This document shows positions 36,454 to 48,078 of a stretch of DNA of 64,000 nt, piece by piece (the first letter of the stretch is position 1; every line of letters starts with the position of its first letter). Location of the stretch: the NCBI GenBank assembly GCA_028023455.1, contig JAQFVV010006238.1, positions 8,363,349 to 8,427,348 of the forward strand, given 5' to 3'. The notes beneath the pieces were generated by a model that saw nothing but the letters and a program-made list of their open reading frames with translations, did no database searches and was not told the DNA's origin. Both the position numbers and the translations under genes were made by a program. The DNA comes from Epiperipatus broadwayi (Eukaryota; Onychophora; Udeonychophora; Euonychophora; Peripatidae).

Positions 36454-37527
36454 ATGGACAGCAATAACGATACTGCGTGGGAGGAGACAGGGGAAAGCCC
36501 TATAACATTCAAGAAGATAGAGGTTAAAGAAGAGACCGAATCAGACATAAAAATACTCATAAGAATGATGAGCCAAATGATGATAGAGATGAGGGAAGAT
36601 AGGGAAGAAAGAAGGAGAGAGAGAAAGGAGGATAGAGAGGAACTCATTAGGGAGATACGAAAAATAATGAAGGGAGACACAGGAGAGTCAGAGGAGGAGG
36701 AGAGCAAAGAGGAAATAAAGACCGACGAAATAAAGACTGAAATCACCGCAATAAAGGTAGAGATCGGCACAGCAAAAGCCGAGATAGAAGAAGCAAAGGC
36801 GGAATTGGAGGACGTAAGACGAAAGGTGGACGCGATAGATAGAAAGATAGAAGGAGTCGAGCCACAACAGAACATACCGAGAGAGATTATGGCCGAACGT
36901 CTGGAGGAATTGGAAAGGAAATTCGATCGGAGAATAAATGTGCGGGAACCGAGCCAGTCGTGGGCCGAAAGGCAAATAAAAATTGAAATCTTCAGGGCAG
37001 GTGAAAACGAGAGTCCGATGGACCACGTGGAGAGCGCACGGAACCTGTTCTCTGAGCCCTCTAAGCCGGAGCCGGACAAAATCAATATTGCCAGCACATA
37101 CCTGCAAGGGCCAGCTAGAGATTGGTGGCGAACGATCGAGTTTAAACCTAGATCATTCGTGGAATATCGAGAAGAGATCCTGCGAAGCTTTTGGAACGCC
37201 ACCAGACAAGAAGGGATCTACTTCCACATCACCAATGAAAAGTACGGGTTCAAACCTACCGAGACGATAACCCAGTTCTATTACAGGCAGGTGGCCGGCC
37301 TCCAGCAGCTGCCAGCGTATCACATGACGGAAGAGCAAATCATCTCGATCATCCGACACAACATGCCGACAGACATCAGGCGGATGATGATAAGCCGGGA
37401 TGACAAGGGCATCCACGAGATGGGGGACGCCATAGCCAAGTTCGAGCGAGCGGAAGGCCGGGGAAGGCAGATAGAGAGGCCGAGACAAGAACCAGAGAGG
37501 AGAAAGCTACCACCAGATCGATACTAA
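36454..37527 (+). CDS. gag: Retrotransposon Gag-like protein, 357 aa
   Basis: Starts at ATG 36454 and ends in TAA. Residues about 20-165 are rich in Glu, Lys and Arg and probably form long coiled coils. Residues about 170-340 look like a retrotransposon gag/capsid domain: WAERQIKIEIFRAG (170-183), YLQGPARDWW (216-225), FVEYREEIL (235-243) and FYYRQVAGL (275-283). The C-terminus is basic, with no CCHC zinc knuckle. It is the only gene between two complete LTRs, and no protease, RT or integrase follows. Base composition is clearly richer in GC than the surroundings. Minus-strand open frames over it (36450-37202, 36688-37107, 37153-37488) are shadows. The protein probably forms particles that package the element's RNA, with enzymes supplied in trans (inference). 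Confidence 0.85.
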   Translation: MDSNNDTAWEETGESPITFKKIEVKEETESDIKILIRMMSQMMIEMREDREERRRERKEDREELIREIRKIMKGDTGESEEEESKEEIKTDEIKTEITAIKVEIGTAKAEIEEAKAELEDVRRKVDAIDRKIEGVEPQQNIPREIMAERLEELERKFDRRINVREPSQSWAERQIKIEIFRAGENESPMDHVESARNLFSEPSKPEPDKINIASTYLQGPARDWWRTIEFKPRSFVEYREEILRSFWNATRQEGIYFHITNEKYGFKPTETITQFYYRQVAGLQQLPAYHMTEEQIISIIRHNMPTDIRRMMISRDDKGIHEMGDAIAKFERAEGRGRQIERPRQEPERRKLPPDRY

Positions 37528-38799
37528 TGGAAATTTAGGCTAAAAACACGCTGACGAACACGGATTTGCCAAAGGAATACGACTACCGGAACACGACTTA
37601 TAAACAACTGGAACTGAAGGAAAACGACCTCGGACCGGAAAGGACCTACACGTCGCATCACATCATACAATAACAAGGGGGGAAGGGGGGTTAATAAAGC
37701 ATCTTTTCAATCACAGCCGACCGCAGATCACTAAACACGAAAGGAAACTATTCGAGATAAATAAGTCAACAGTTCTGAAAGCCATTTTAAATAAGTCAAT
37801 ATTTCTGAAAGCCGTTTTTAATAAGTCAATATTCCTGAAAGCCATTTTAGATCAAAGAAAGTCGCCCGACTTCAACTAGACCACCTAAAGAAAGAAAGAA
37901 AAGCCGGATCACGAGAGTGCTCTATTGTTGTTCCTTCCCTCACTATTTACCATTGTGTTAGGAGGTACAGAGCTCGGGTATTTCGAATGCTTATTGTACT
38001 ATAAAAGATTATTCGCTACCTCGTATATGTTGTCGTTTTTTCAGAGGGGACTTCGGAAAGGTCCATCCCCTGCCTTCCATTAGATAGGCCATAAGAGAAT
38101 GCCTATATGTTCGTAACCTTGCATCGCGGGACTTCGGAAATGTCCATCCCCATGCCAACCTTCCACCCAGGGTGCCTGTACCAGATTGGGCAAGATATAC
38201 CAATTATGGCACGCCGAGTTTAGTTCGTAGATGTCAATCCGAGCCTGACCACATGACCTGCCACTTCGTTTTCTTTATGTGAGGGGAAGTCGAACTATAG
38301 GATAATCGGCTTACACGGAGCGGAGCAAAGAGAGAGAGATAGAAAGAAAATAAATAATTTCATTGTGAAAAAATTAAAATGCCAAACCTCACACTTTTAT
38401 TTTTTTTGGACGGATCGCGGGGATATAGACCGAGACAAAGTCGGTATATGTAAACACACACACACTCAAGCAATGTAAAATACTCTATTTTATTTTCTTA
38501 CAACTTATGATAAAAAATAGAGATAGTTTTCTTTCCATACCTTCTAAAAAACACTTGTAAAATAAAATATTAATATGTCTAATTAAATAATCTAAGGCTT
38601 TAGCATAATTTACTAAAATAATATTCTCTAAAATGAAAAATAATATGCCATTATAAATATCAATAAATAATTTATGCTTGTATATGCCGCGGGGGTAACT
38701 AGAAAGGGAACATTTAATGCGAGGGCACTTAAGAGGGCCGAATAACTTGGCTCCTCCTCAGAGCTAAAATCCGCAATCCTCGGATTTTACTCTACACCA
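37528..38799 (+). other. Non-coding internal region replacing pol
   Basis: About 1.27 kb without a supported frame, in the place where pol would be. It holds a three-copy tandem repeat (37757-37849) and two copies of a 'gggacttcggaaa(g/t)gtcc' motif followed by 'atcccc' (about 38046-38070 and 38128-38152). Open frame 38009-38203 on the minus strand covers those motifs and is not accepted as a gene. Confidence 0.6.
37757..37849 (+). repeat. Three-copy tandem repeat, period about 32 bp
   Basis: Units contain 'aataagtcaa(c/t)a' and 'ctgaaagcc(a/g)tttt'. It lies inside the gag-only element. Confidence 0.8.
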
Positions 38800-38811
38800 G
38801 GCGGGGAGATA
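38800..38811 (+). other. Polypurine tract of the gag-only element
   Basis: GGCGGGGAGATA directly precedes the 3' LTR start TGTAAC, the position required for the plus-strand primer. Confidence 0.75.
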
Positions 38812-41017
38812 TGTAACGGAATAACGTTACATAGGGTTTGAACCTAGGAAAGTTAAGTATATATTAATGACGAAATAAATGACAGGTACAAAACTTTTTA
38901 AAAAAGCGATCTTGTTTAAAAATGAACGAGAAACAGCCGTGTCTAAAGCAGATCGCAGATATTCAGGAGTACCTGTCAGATTGATTGAAATAAAATTAAA
39001 AAAGTTTTTATTTTTTGGGGAATTAATTTATTATAATCATTATTTGTCAAGTTTGCTTTTTGTTATTTCGTTTTAAACTAAAAAGGGATATTTTAAAATT
39101 ATAATTGTAGTAAAAGTAAAAGCTTATAGAAATGATTTTGAGAAAGATTAAATGCTCGACTTTTAGCTAATGTAAATTACATTGTTCTCGTAAGACACGC
39201 ACACACGTATGCATTCAAGGTGTGAATGAATATAAGTTTGTTAACTGAGATTGCAATATGAGATTGTCTAAACATAAGATTGCCTTAAGCACATGGATTG
39301 AGTAGGACACGGACCCCAACGACAACTCTAAGAACATGGAACTCTGGGGGGAGATTCGATCCTCAGATAAGATCCAACCCATATAAATATCAAGCAAAAA
39401 ATGTTAAAAAAAAAAAAAAGACAGAGATATAAAATATAAAATGTTATGTTAAGAGAAGCTAAGTCAAATTATCAAATTTTTGTTCAACTTTCTCAAAATT
39501 CAATTTAATTCAAATTACTTCGTTTGTGCTATCCGTTTTCAAGATGATCGATATGAAATTAATATTTAGAGCGTCGACTGTCATGAGGGGCTAGGAAACC
39601 CTTCAGTGATTGATCGACGCTCCGCCACCAGAACATCTCCGTCGCTATGAATACTTAATAATATTACCATCTAAAATTAGTGCTCCAACCAGTTCAATAA
39701 TGTTCCGTGAAATACATGAATCATCCTGATTTATTACGCTCAACTTTAAAAGAAATGAACAACCTCCTTATGGAAAACATCATCTCCCATGTTCAAACCT
39801 CCACTTAATTAGAAGCAGCGGAAGAATAAGCCAAAATCCTAGGTAAACACTTTATTTTTTTATGCTTTCATTCATTCCATACGTAAACTTTTAAAAGAGG
39901 CAATCTCATAATTAACTAACTTTGATTTCGTAAATTAAACTATAAAATATTCCGTAATTCATTATATTTAAAAATTTATTATTGTAACTTATTATTGTAA
40001 TCTCAGCCTTCGTAAGATCAAACATTATGCAATTCCTAAAAATTTAAATCTCAGGACTTTTCAAATATGAACTTTGATCCTAGTTATTATCTTATAATTT
40101 ATAACACTTACCTTCAAAACTGTAAAAAAAGAAATTTATATTCTATCATCCATATTTTACGATATATAATATGTTCTTTTCTGTGCGAGTGCGTAAATGC
40201 GTGTGTGTGCGTGTAAATAAAACTTTTAACCAATGTGCTTTTTTTTATATTCAATAAATTTGTTCAGTATTTAAACAAGTCGAGCATTTCTCAAATCATT
40301 TCCTATAATTAAATCTTTATTCTATTTTTCGTCTTGATTATTAATAAAGTTAGCATTTATTCATATAGTTAATTATATTACTTTAGATTTATCTTTCTTA
40401 AACTTTGTTGCTTTTTAAAATGTCTCTTACAAACATCGTGCCGTAAGTCACGATATTTATTTATTTATTTATTCCGTAGTTAAGATAGATTTAAGAGTTG
40501 GGAGGGCCTATTATAAAATATAAATAAATGTCAATAAGTTGTAAATATAGCTGGAGTAAATAATTCTACCGGACGGTATGATATAGGGGGGATGATCTTA
40601 TAAGCTTCTAATTGTTTAGAGATATAAACGAATAATCGTATTGGTCCCAAATAACCAATGATACGGTCCAATGCTTGGATCGATCAGTTAGTTAATCAAG
40701 CATCTTCTCCATTGGTTATCATAGCGTCTTTTACCATAATAGTAATTTTGAAACAATTACAGTGCGACCCTGAGTGTCCCTATTGGTCCATGCTGGGAGT
40801 TTGAGCTTGTGGGCGGGATTAGACTTCGAAATCGTTTTGACATGACGTAAGGTGATGCGAGAAGTTAAATTATAATTAAATCATCGTATCTGGCGCCCCC
40901 TTGTATTGATAGTGAACATTTATCGATAGAAGAAAATAAATAAAGCTTTACGCTATGTCATGTTTGTTTCGGAATCACAATCCCTACGTGATCGGATGAC
41001 CAAGCGTCCCGGTTACA
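38812..41017 (+). mobile_element. 3' LTR of the gag-only element (2206 bp)
   Basis: Starts TGTAACGG and ends CCGGTTACA, with inverted ends TGTAAC/GTTACA. An AATAAA signal lies near 40936, about 80 bases before the end. The near identity with 33864-36060 shows the insertion is young. It lies directly against a (TA)n tract at 41018. Confidence 0.95.
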
Positions 41018-41040
41018 ATATATATATATATATATATATA
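41018..41040. repeat. (TA)n microsatellite, insertion site
   Basis: A short TA tract immediately after the LTR end. Confidence 0.85.
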
Positions 41041-41043
41041 CTG

Positions 41044-41269
41044 CTTATAACACTTCTTTCATATACACTTCAATGCAAACAAATTTTCTTAAACTGCTTT
41101 ATTTTCCTTACAGTTTCTACTGTCCAGCAGTCTTCATCAGAGCTCTAATCTTAAGCAGAGAAGATTAGAGCTCTGATGAAGACTGCTGGACAGTCGAAAC
41201 TGTAAGGAAAATAAAGAAGTTTAAGAAAATTTGTTTGCATTGAAGTGTATATAAAAGAAGTATTATAAG
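41044..41269. repeat. Short foldback element (about 226 bp)
   Basis: A near-perfect inverted repeat. Left 'acacttcaatgcaaac' and 'ttttcttaaactgctttatt' face right 'gtttgcattgaagtgt' and 'aataaagaagtttaag', with the centre near 41156. Each arm has 'ctgatgaagactgctggac' and 'gaaactgtaagg' on its reading strand (41106-41140 minus, 41173-41206 plus). This resembles a hammerhead core with a perfect stem II (GACTG/CAGTC), but there is an extra A after CTGATGA and no stem I. Confidence 0.8.
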
Positions 41270-42055
41270 TAATATAAAAGTAATTTATAATGGATTATAT
41301 TCTATTTTCATTATGTAATAATATTTTTATAATTGAAATTAATAAAAATTTTGCTGTAGTTGAGAAACAATACTGTTACCCTAAAAGTCTACTTCTGGGA
41401 AATCTTACAAAATGAAAGTAATCTAATTCTACATAATTGAACCTGTACAAGATTCATCAATAATAATATCTAATATTATAAAATGGTTTATACAATATAT
41501 CTAATATTAACAAATGGTTTATACAATATATGAATAATATTTTTTCTGGCACCATTGGAATATTTCATGTAATGATTTATAATAAAAATGATTGTTGATT
41601 GGGAAAATTCTAAATGTTTAACATTTAACCAAAAGCTATAAAGTAGGTTTTGAGCCACAGTTTTACCTGACTTTAATGTTTTGCAATTAATAATCTTTCA
41701 TAAAATATTAACTTATAAAAAGAATAACATGCAAAATCTTATACATTATTTCAATTTTATTTTTCTTGCTCAATTATTTTTTTATTTGATTAGCCTTAAC
41801 CTAAAATCTAGTCTTAGAAATATTAATACCAATATTTTATCACTTACCACAATACAAATAATTTATCCCATTATTAAAGTTCAAACTTCCAAAATATCAG
41901 CAAGTTTTGATTGTCCAATCATCTAATTCAGATCTCTTTTCACTACTTAAATTCAGTATGTGTTAAATTATCAATCTGAAGGCACATAAAATAGTCAGAT
42001 AATGAGTACAAAAGATTGCAATTAATTATTATTGATAGTATTTAATTTGATTGTA
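41270..42055. other. AT-rich non-coding stretch
   Basis: Contains a short direct duplication near 41465-41530 ('taatatta(t)aaaatggtt' then 'tatacaatat'). Open frame 41681-41926 has no recognisable motif and is not accepted. Confidence 0.4.
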
Positions 42056-42059
42056 ATAA

Positions 42060-42150
42060 ATTGGTATAGTGATATGCTGAATTGGCCAATATTCCTGGAT
42101 CACTTCTGATGCTCAATTATCATATGATTTGTGATGAATCTAACTATTTA
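42060..42150 (+). repeat. tRNA-derived SINE relic
   Basis: Box-A-like 'ttggtatagtgatatgctg', box-B-like 'cctggatcacttctgatg', then the tail 'ctcaattatcatatgattt'. Confidence 0.4.
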
Positions 42151-42450
42151 ATTAGTAATATAACTGTAGTGTAATTTTCACCCTCTCACTTTCATGCAAG
42201 TTAAGAACTGATTTTTTGTTTGCATTTGATATCTTTCTAATGGATGCAATCATAAACACATGACCAATGGCATATGAGAAAGATATATAATCCCCAACCT
42301 GCAAATATTTGGCTGGACCAGCACTCATCAGTTGGCCCAGATTAAAATCTCTTACACATATCTTTATCATTGTTCAATATGTATAGATAGACAATTACTA
42401 TAATGTCATTGATAAGTGTCAAATATACACCCTTACAACTTTGACACCAA
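42150..42450. repeat. Foldback family B copy
   Basis: 'ggaccagcactcatcagttg' and 'gcccag' match the family B centre at 50850. 'gataagtgtcaaatatacac' matches the family end at 6545 and 51230. The minus-strand open frame 42152-42370 runs across this repeat and is not a gene. It includes a degenerate hammerhead-like core (42294-42337, minus). Confidence 0.5.
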
Positions 42451-42473
42451 CAACTTAATGGAAATATATTAAT

Positions 42474-42690
42474 AATTTTTATTAGTCATTCATTAGATTA
42501 GAGATTATTTACTTAATAAACAATATATCTGTGGTGTAATTTTCACCCATGAAGGTAGAGGTTGGGCTTCTATCTATTTTAATAACTAGTCCCTATCTTG
42601 TGTGAGAGTGGCTAGGAAAAATTACCTACAGATATATTATTCATTAAGTGACAATCTCTAATCTAATAAATGTCTAATAAAAATTATATT
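42474..42690. repeat. Foldback element with 70-bp arms
   Basis: Left 'tttttattagtcattcatta' and 'gattagagatt...acttaat' face right 'ctctaatctaataaatgt' and 'aataaaaat'. The inner arms 'tatatctgtggtgtaatttt' and 'aaaattacctacagatata' also pair. Confidence 0.75.
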
Positions 42691-42699
42691 ATAACCATT

Positions 42700-43080
42700 T
42701 GATTATTATTATTAAACACAAACATCTTATTCTACTATTTTAATATTTAGATGTGTCTCAGAATGATAATTAACCTAAGTTGGTTAAAATTAATCCATTT
42801 TATATGCAAATAATTTTAGTGTTTTTTATTAGAGACATGCATATTTTTGTAATGTTATTAGAATAAGCATTGGTAACACATATATTTAATATTTTCAGAA
42901 AAACTTGTGAATGTACTCATTAATATGGTTCACTGTAATACAGAAAAAGGTTTATCATATTCATATGTAGTCAATCTTTTTAATATGGCTATACATACCA
43001 ATGAGTCCTTGAAGATAGTCTTACAAATTAAATCCATTTATCAATTACCCAGCTGTAATGTTTTTTTATTTACTTTACTG
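42700..43080. other. AT-rich non-coding stretch
   Basis: Nothing recognised; the open frame at 42907-43098 lacks any motif. Confidence 0.4.
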
Positions 43081-43085
43081 TTCAA

Positions 43086-43270
43086 GTTAAAATCTTAAAC
43101 TCAATTCCAATAGATTGTAAAAGACCTAAAAAGAGACCATGAGTTAGATGGATGGATGAATAAAGTAAGTTTATAGGGAGGTGATGGGTCAGAAAAAAGT
43201 TGATTAAACTGGAATGTCCTTCATTCTGCAATGGTTTGGCAATGATTAAAAGTGATGATGATGAAAAAAT
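43086..43270 (+). pseudogene. RTE-type LINE 3' end, short relic
   Basis: A frame gives 'IDCKRPKKRP', a stop, then 'VRWMDE' (about 43105-43160), equal to the C-terminal 'RDCKRPRKRPHVSWMEE' of the copy at 46.8 kb. Later bases match the 'KLGETFILQWIDNG' region (ctggaatgtccttcattctg). It ends in a (TGA)n-like tail, as in the other copies. The minus-strand frame 43082-43279 is a shadow. Confidence 0.65.
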
Positions 43271-43279
43271 TACCAACAA

Positions 43280-46130
43280 ACTTAAATAATATCCCAGATA
43301 ACACAGGTGGAATTGGTTTGTATATTATTTATTGTTATGCTTATAAAAATAAAAATGAGTGTTGGTTCAGTGTGATATACTTGAATGCACGATAAAGATG
43401 TATGTGAGATATTGTGACCTGGGCAAAGTGACTAGTACTGTTTCAGCATGACATGCATCTTAGAGATCAATTGTTTTTTAAGATGTGTTTACGTATATAC
43501 TCCAATAATATGTGGCTGAGTGGAGATTATTGGTTACATCTTTAAAGTATTAAACTATTACTTGCTTAATAATAAAGATTTTGAATAATAGGTATTTGGA
43601 TTAATGATAGCTAGTCAGCTATAAATATTTAAAAACAATCTGTAAAACATATTTTTATTTTAATTACATTTATTGGCATAGGTAGTAATTCTCTAATTAG
43701 AATACCACAAGGTCTGTCAATAGATGTCTATTTTTCTTTATTGCTTTAGTAGCATATATATATATGAATGTGTGCGGAATTTCCAGTATTGTCAAATATT
43801 TTCCCTTTAAATAATTATGTCTGAAATATCACAAACTTAAATTACACATTTCACAGGAGAATTTTATTCTTATTAAAGGAAAATATAAATTAGTGTTAAT
43901 TATGGTTTTTCTGTCATGTTTATTAAGTGGATGATACTTAACATACTTTCAAAAAATTGTGTCAAAATTGTAGAGAAATAAGAAAAAAAATGTGTTTTTC
44001 AAAATGCCCAAAGCTACATTTGATTTATTACTTTTTCCAACTTTCTTTATTCCGTGATGGATAACTCAGATGTCGTTAGTGAAGATTCTCAGTAAAAAAG
44101 AACTTGAGAAAAATAAATTACCCATTTTTTTATGCTGTCATTGTTCGTTGATTAGTCATACCTTGTCCTCATTTGGCGACAGCACTTAAAATATCTCAGA
44201 ACATTAGTATCAGAGTGACCTATGAAGATCAACTCATTACGGCATCTTACGATTTGTTGTTTTAGAAAGCAAATTGCTTTTGAAATAATAAAAATAATTA
44301 TTCTCAAGAATACTTTTCTTACTAATAGATTTCTGAATTGCTGCGGTTGAGTGGTTGTGCAAGCATTCTCACTCATATAAGTTTGTATGTGTGTGTGAGA
44401 TTATTTTTTTTATTCAAACTTGCGGTTTATCGATTGGTATAGTATCCTATGATCGATTTTAGTGCTGCCTCTTCCGGCCCTCGAATTTCTTATGAACTTT
44501 CTAATATATATGTAATAAGGTTTATATATAGGTGTATGTATATAGACACGTGTAAGTCCTTAATTAAATATTTATATAAAACCCAATTACTTAGAATAAC
44601 AGCATAATTTCGAATTTGTAATCCCGATGGAAAAATTCGAAATCAGTCCATACATAAGCATATTGCACTTATAAATAATAACGTTCAGTGGTATTCATTA
44701 TTTTCAAATAAATGTATCCTTAGAACATGTTGAGTGTTACTTGATTCTTGTAAGAAGTATAGTACTTGGAAATGTAATATTGCAATGTATGAGTAATAAA
44801 TGATAAAAGCATTTCTCACAGGTGTCTCCCAAGACTACTGACGAGTGGCGATTCAGATAGAAATGCATTATGGAAAATATCTTTGTTCATTTGTTTAAAG
44901 TACTATTATTGAACAATAAAAAAGATATACATTTTTTATAACAATTATTTATTTACATTTAAATTTTAATTTACAAATCTTCATATTTGTTTATTTTTAA
45001 ATAAATGTCTTCTTTTAATTAAATTACACCTATCTTAATTTTAAAGTTTTTAATTTCATATTTCCTTGTCTCATTTAAAAGCAGATTACAATTTAACTGA
45101 GTTTTTTATAGCACTTTATTTTTTGAGAAGCATCTGAATTAATTGACAAAATATTTATCTCAATCATTAACAAATTAGTTTACCAAATTATATTTTTTTG
45201 TCAAAAATCATATCACTCTTTATTTACCAAATAGTTTTTAAAGCATGCAACAAAACCATTGCATTGACTGGATGAAGACTTTTAATATTATTTTTTAGTT
45301 CCCTTATAAAATGCTTCACAATCTGGAAACACATGGGAAGAGATTTCTTCTTTTACCTTACAAAAAATCCATATGAGTTCTAATCTCACATTTAATTTGC
45401 AATTTAAATAAACTTTTGTTGATAGGAAGTCATTTAATAATTTAAAACTATGAGAATGTAAAATATTAGTTTAAACTATATTAAACAATATTAAACATTA
45501 GCAAGATATACAAACAATTATGATCTTTGCATATGCATATCCAGATCTAAATAATACTGCCAACAAACAATTTAGACAAAAACAAAATCCAAAATATGAA
45601 CACAGATCATAATTACTAAACAGTTGTTTACTTTGCATCAAATAGTATTATAATATATGACTAACTTATTCATTCAGTATACTGAATGTTCACTGTAGTA
45701 AATAGAGGGATTTGAACTTAGGATTTTCAGTTTACATTCATCCTCCACTCCATCTCAAATAACTGATACACATAACCACACCCATCTTAATTGAATGTAA
45801 AGGTCTGCAAGCAGAAAGGATACAAATAATGAAGTTGTGGAAGAATAAATGTGAACCAAGTGATTATACAGAAAGTGGCTTATTGGTTTTTATGCTGGGT
45901 TTGGGAAAAGATAAGGGGTTTTTAGATATGAAGACCATGGAGTTGACAAAGATTATGTTGTAGAAATGGGATGGAGCAGAATAAAGATGAATATGGGAAA
46001 ACTTGGGGTGGGGAATGGAAAGAGAAGTCAAAATGGCTAACAGGTTTCTCTGGGCATAGTTGCTAAGAGATTTTTGACTCCATATAAGGAGAAGTCACAG
46101 TGCATCACATCACATACTAAAATAATCCTA
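43280..46130. other. AT-rich non-coding stretch with one SINE relic
   Basis: Only a SINE relic at 44421-44522 is recognised. Open frame 44152-44376 (minus) shows no motif and is not accepted. Confidence 0.4.
44421..44522 (+). repeat. tRNA-derived SINE relic
   Basis: Box-A-like 'tcgattggtatagtatcc', box-B-like 'gatcgattttagtgctgcc', and the family tail 'ctcgaatttcttatgaact' then 'atgtaataagg'. Confidence 0.5.
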
Positions 46131-46139
46131 TGATTATGC

Positions 46140-46945
46140 AATTACTGTTGCTTCATTTCTACTAAATATTGTTAGTACTAGTTGTTTTTGCAAATAATGC
46201 TTCAGAGCTGCAGGAAATGTTGTAGGAGTTATCAGATGAAAGTAGAAAAGTATGACTAAAGATAAATGTTAAAAAGACTAAGTAATGTTTAATCGATTTG
46301 CTCAAAATATAAAAATAAAGATTGATTATGATGAATTAGAAGAAGTTAACAGTTACAAATACCTTGGTCAGATTATTAATACAGATGGAAACATAATGGA
46401 GGAAAGTAATCATAGAATTAAACTTGGTTGGAGTGCTTTTGGTAGAAATAACTTGATACTAAAAGGAAATATGCCCATGTGTTTGAAAAGGAAGGTTTTT
46501 AACAAATGTATTTTACCAGTTCTTACTTATGGATCTGAGACTTGGACACTTAATAGAAGAGAAATACAGAGACTTCAGACCACTCAAAGAAGTATGGAGA
46601 GATGTATGTTGTGAGTAACAAGAAGAGATCAAAAATGCAATGTATGGGTAAGAGAACAAACAGGCGTTACTGATCTCATTGAAAAAATTAAAAGATTGAA
46701 GTGGAGTTGGGCTGGACATATTGCTAAAAGAGATGATAATAGATGGACAATTGAAATTTTAAACTGGATTCCAAGAGATTGTAAAAGACCCAGAAAGAGA
46801 CCACATGTGAGTTGGATGGAAGAAATAAGAAAGTGTGCAGGGATGATGTGGAGAAGAGAAGCTAAAAATCAGGGAAGATGGATTAAACTTGGAGAGACCT
46901 TCATCCTGCAGTGGATTGATAATGGTTGATGATGATGAATCTGCA
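46140..46945 (+). pseudogene. RTE-type LINE reverse transcriptase, C-terminal part
   Basis: The best RTE copy in the window. The frame from 46285 gives VNSYKYLGQIINTDG, GWSAFGRNN, CLKRKVFNKCILPVLTYGSE, TWTLNRRE and QRSMERCML. It then meets one in-frame TGA (46612-46614) and continues in the same frame to 46929 with VREQTGVTDLIEKIKRLKW, WAGHIAKRDDNRW and a C-terminal FILQWIDNG. Upstream, 'NNASELQEML' and 'KINVKKTK' can be read from about 46185, but there are stops, and one base is missing near 46283 relative to the family pattern. The catalytic RT core and endonuclease are absent or unrecognisable. The 3' end carries a (TGA)n-like tail. It is inactive, but moderately young because most of the frame survives. 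Confidence 0.85.
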
Positions 46946-47330
46946 ATGAATGATTTTATGTTAATAAGTAATATTCATAAAATGTTTCCAGTAGTGGAGA
47001 AAAAAAAATTATTATCTTCAAAATATAGACAATTTAAATATATTTGTAGCATTTTAAGTAGAAATACAAGGGTGTATATAGATGTATTATACATTTCAAG
47101 GACTTCTGTATTTTACTAAATGTAAATATTTCATCACAATAATATTATTTTCACTATATTTGTTTATTTATAAAATTATTAGCAGACACACTTATTATAT
47201 GGAAAGGAAACTGTTTTTGATGCAATATAAAATCTTTATAATGTTTTTATTTAAGAATACATCTTAAGATACTGCTGAAAAGATTGCAAGACCACTTGGA
47301 ATATTCTTCATCATTTTGATATAATATTAA
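46946..47330. other. AT-rich non-coding stretch
   Basis: No feature recognised; the open frames at 46889-47119 and 47082-47267 are unsupported. Confidence 0.4.
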
Positions 47331-47336
47331 ATCTAT

Positions 47337-47410
47337 AAACAAGGCAAAACTCTCCATACATTAGTGCCACCTGTGCCAACCAGAGATGGTGATCATGTAA
47401 TGTTAAATCT
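47337..47410. repeat. Deletion remnant of the 47.8-kb foldback family
   Basis: 'ggcaaaactctccata' and 'gtgccacctgtgccaaccag' match the outer arm of 47823-48234. They are followed directly by 'atggtgatcatgtaatgtt', the reverse complement of the family outer end 'aacatcacatgatcaccat'. Confidence 0.6.
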
Positions 47411-47932
47411 ATTGCAGTGTACACATTTATTGTATTGTTAATTTAATGTTAGTGAATGGTAAGATTTTTTTTTTTTTTTAAAAATTCTTACAGAGTCATC
47501 TTGGGAATTGGAGAGTTACAGTTCATATATATCATAAAGTTTATGCCAAAGACATTCTAGAAAATAGATATTTAATTTTTATTGATAGAGAATTGAGAAT
47601 AAAATGCAATAGAAAACTACAATTTTGCTATGAGTTAAATCTTTCGGAATATAAATTTTGGGGAAAAAAAGTTAAAAAGCAACATCACAGTCTAACTGCA
47701 TGGTTCTGTTTATCTAAAACTATCACAGCTTTATTTATAATAAATAGCAATCACATTCATTATGTAAACACTATCTAAACATCACATGATCACCATCTCA
47801 TGCTAGCACATAACTGTTAGTAAACAGGCAAAACTCTCCATATAGTAGTGCCACCTTGTGCTAACCAGAGTAATCAATGGATGCCAGAAGGCTTGTACAT
47901 AAAATCCCAATCTAGTGCCTACTCATCCAATA

Positions 47933-47974
47933 TCCCCAGACTAGTTTCTGGCTTGTGGCCTTCATCAGTGAGGA
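47933..47974 (-). ncRNA. Hammerhead-ribozyme-like core, left arm
   Basis: Minus strand: stem I TCCTCA pairs with TGGGGA (one G-U). Core CTGATGA; stem II GGC/GCC with loop CACAA and an A-A apposition at its base; GAAAC; TA; triplet GTC. Catalytic core letters are complete; the weak point is the closing pair of stem II. Confidence 0.55.
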
Positions 47975-48078
47975 GCCTTGTATCTGAGAGCACTGCACCT
48001 AGATCTTAGAATCTAATGCATTAGATTCTAAGATCTATTAGATCTAAGATCTAGGTGCAGTGCTCTCATATTCAAGGC

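Larger units (their letters stand above)
33849..41017 (+). mobile_element. Complete non-autonomous LTR retrotransposon (gag only, 2.2-kb LTRs)
   Basis: Order: 5' LTR, primer-binding site, gag, non-coding filler, polypurine tract, 3' LTR; total about 7.2 kb. The LTRs make up more than half of the element. Because pol is absent it must depend on another element. The left target-site duplication cannot be checked because of the gap. Confidence 0.85.

Noticed and set aside
36450-37488. Minus-strand open frames of 250, 139 and 111 codons
   Set aside because: They overlap the plus-strand gag gene and are serine-, leucine- or phenylalanine-rich antisense shadows of its Glu/Lys/Arg codons.
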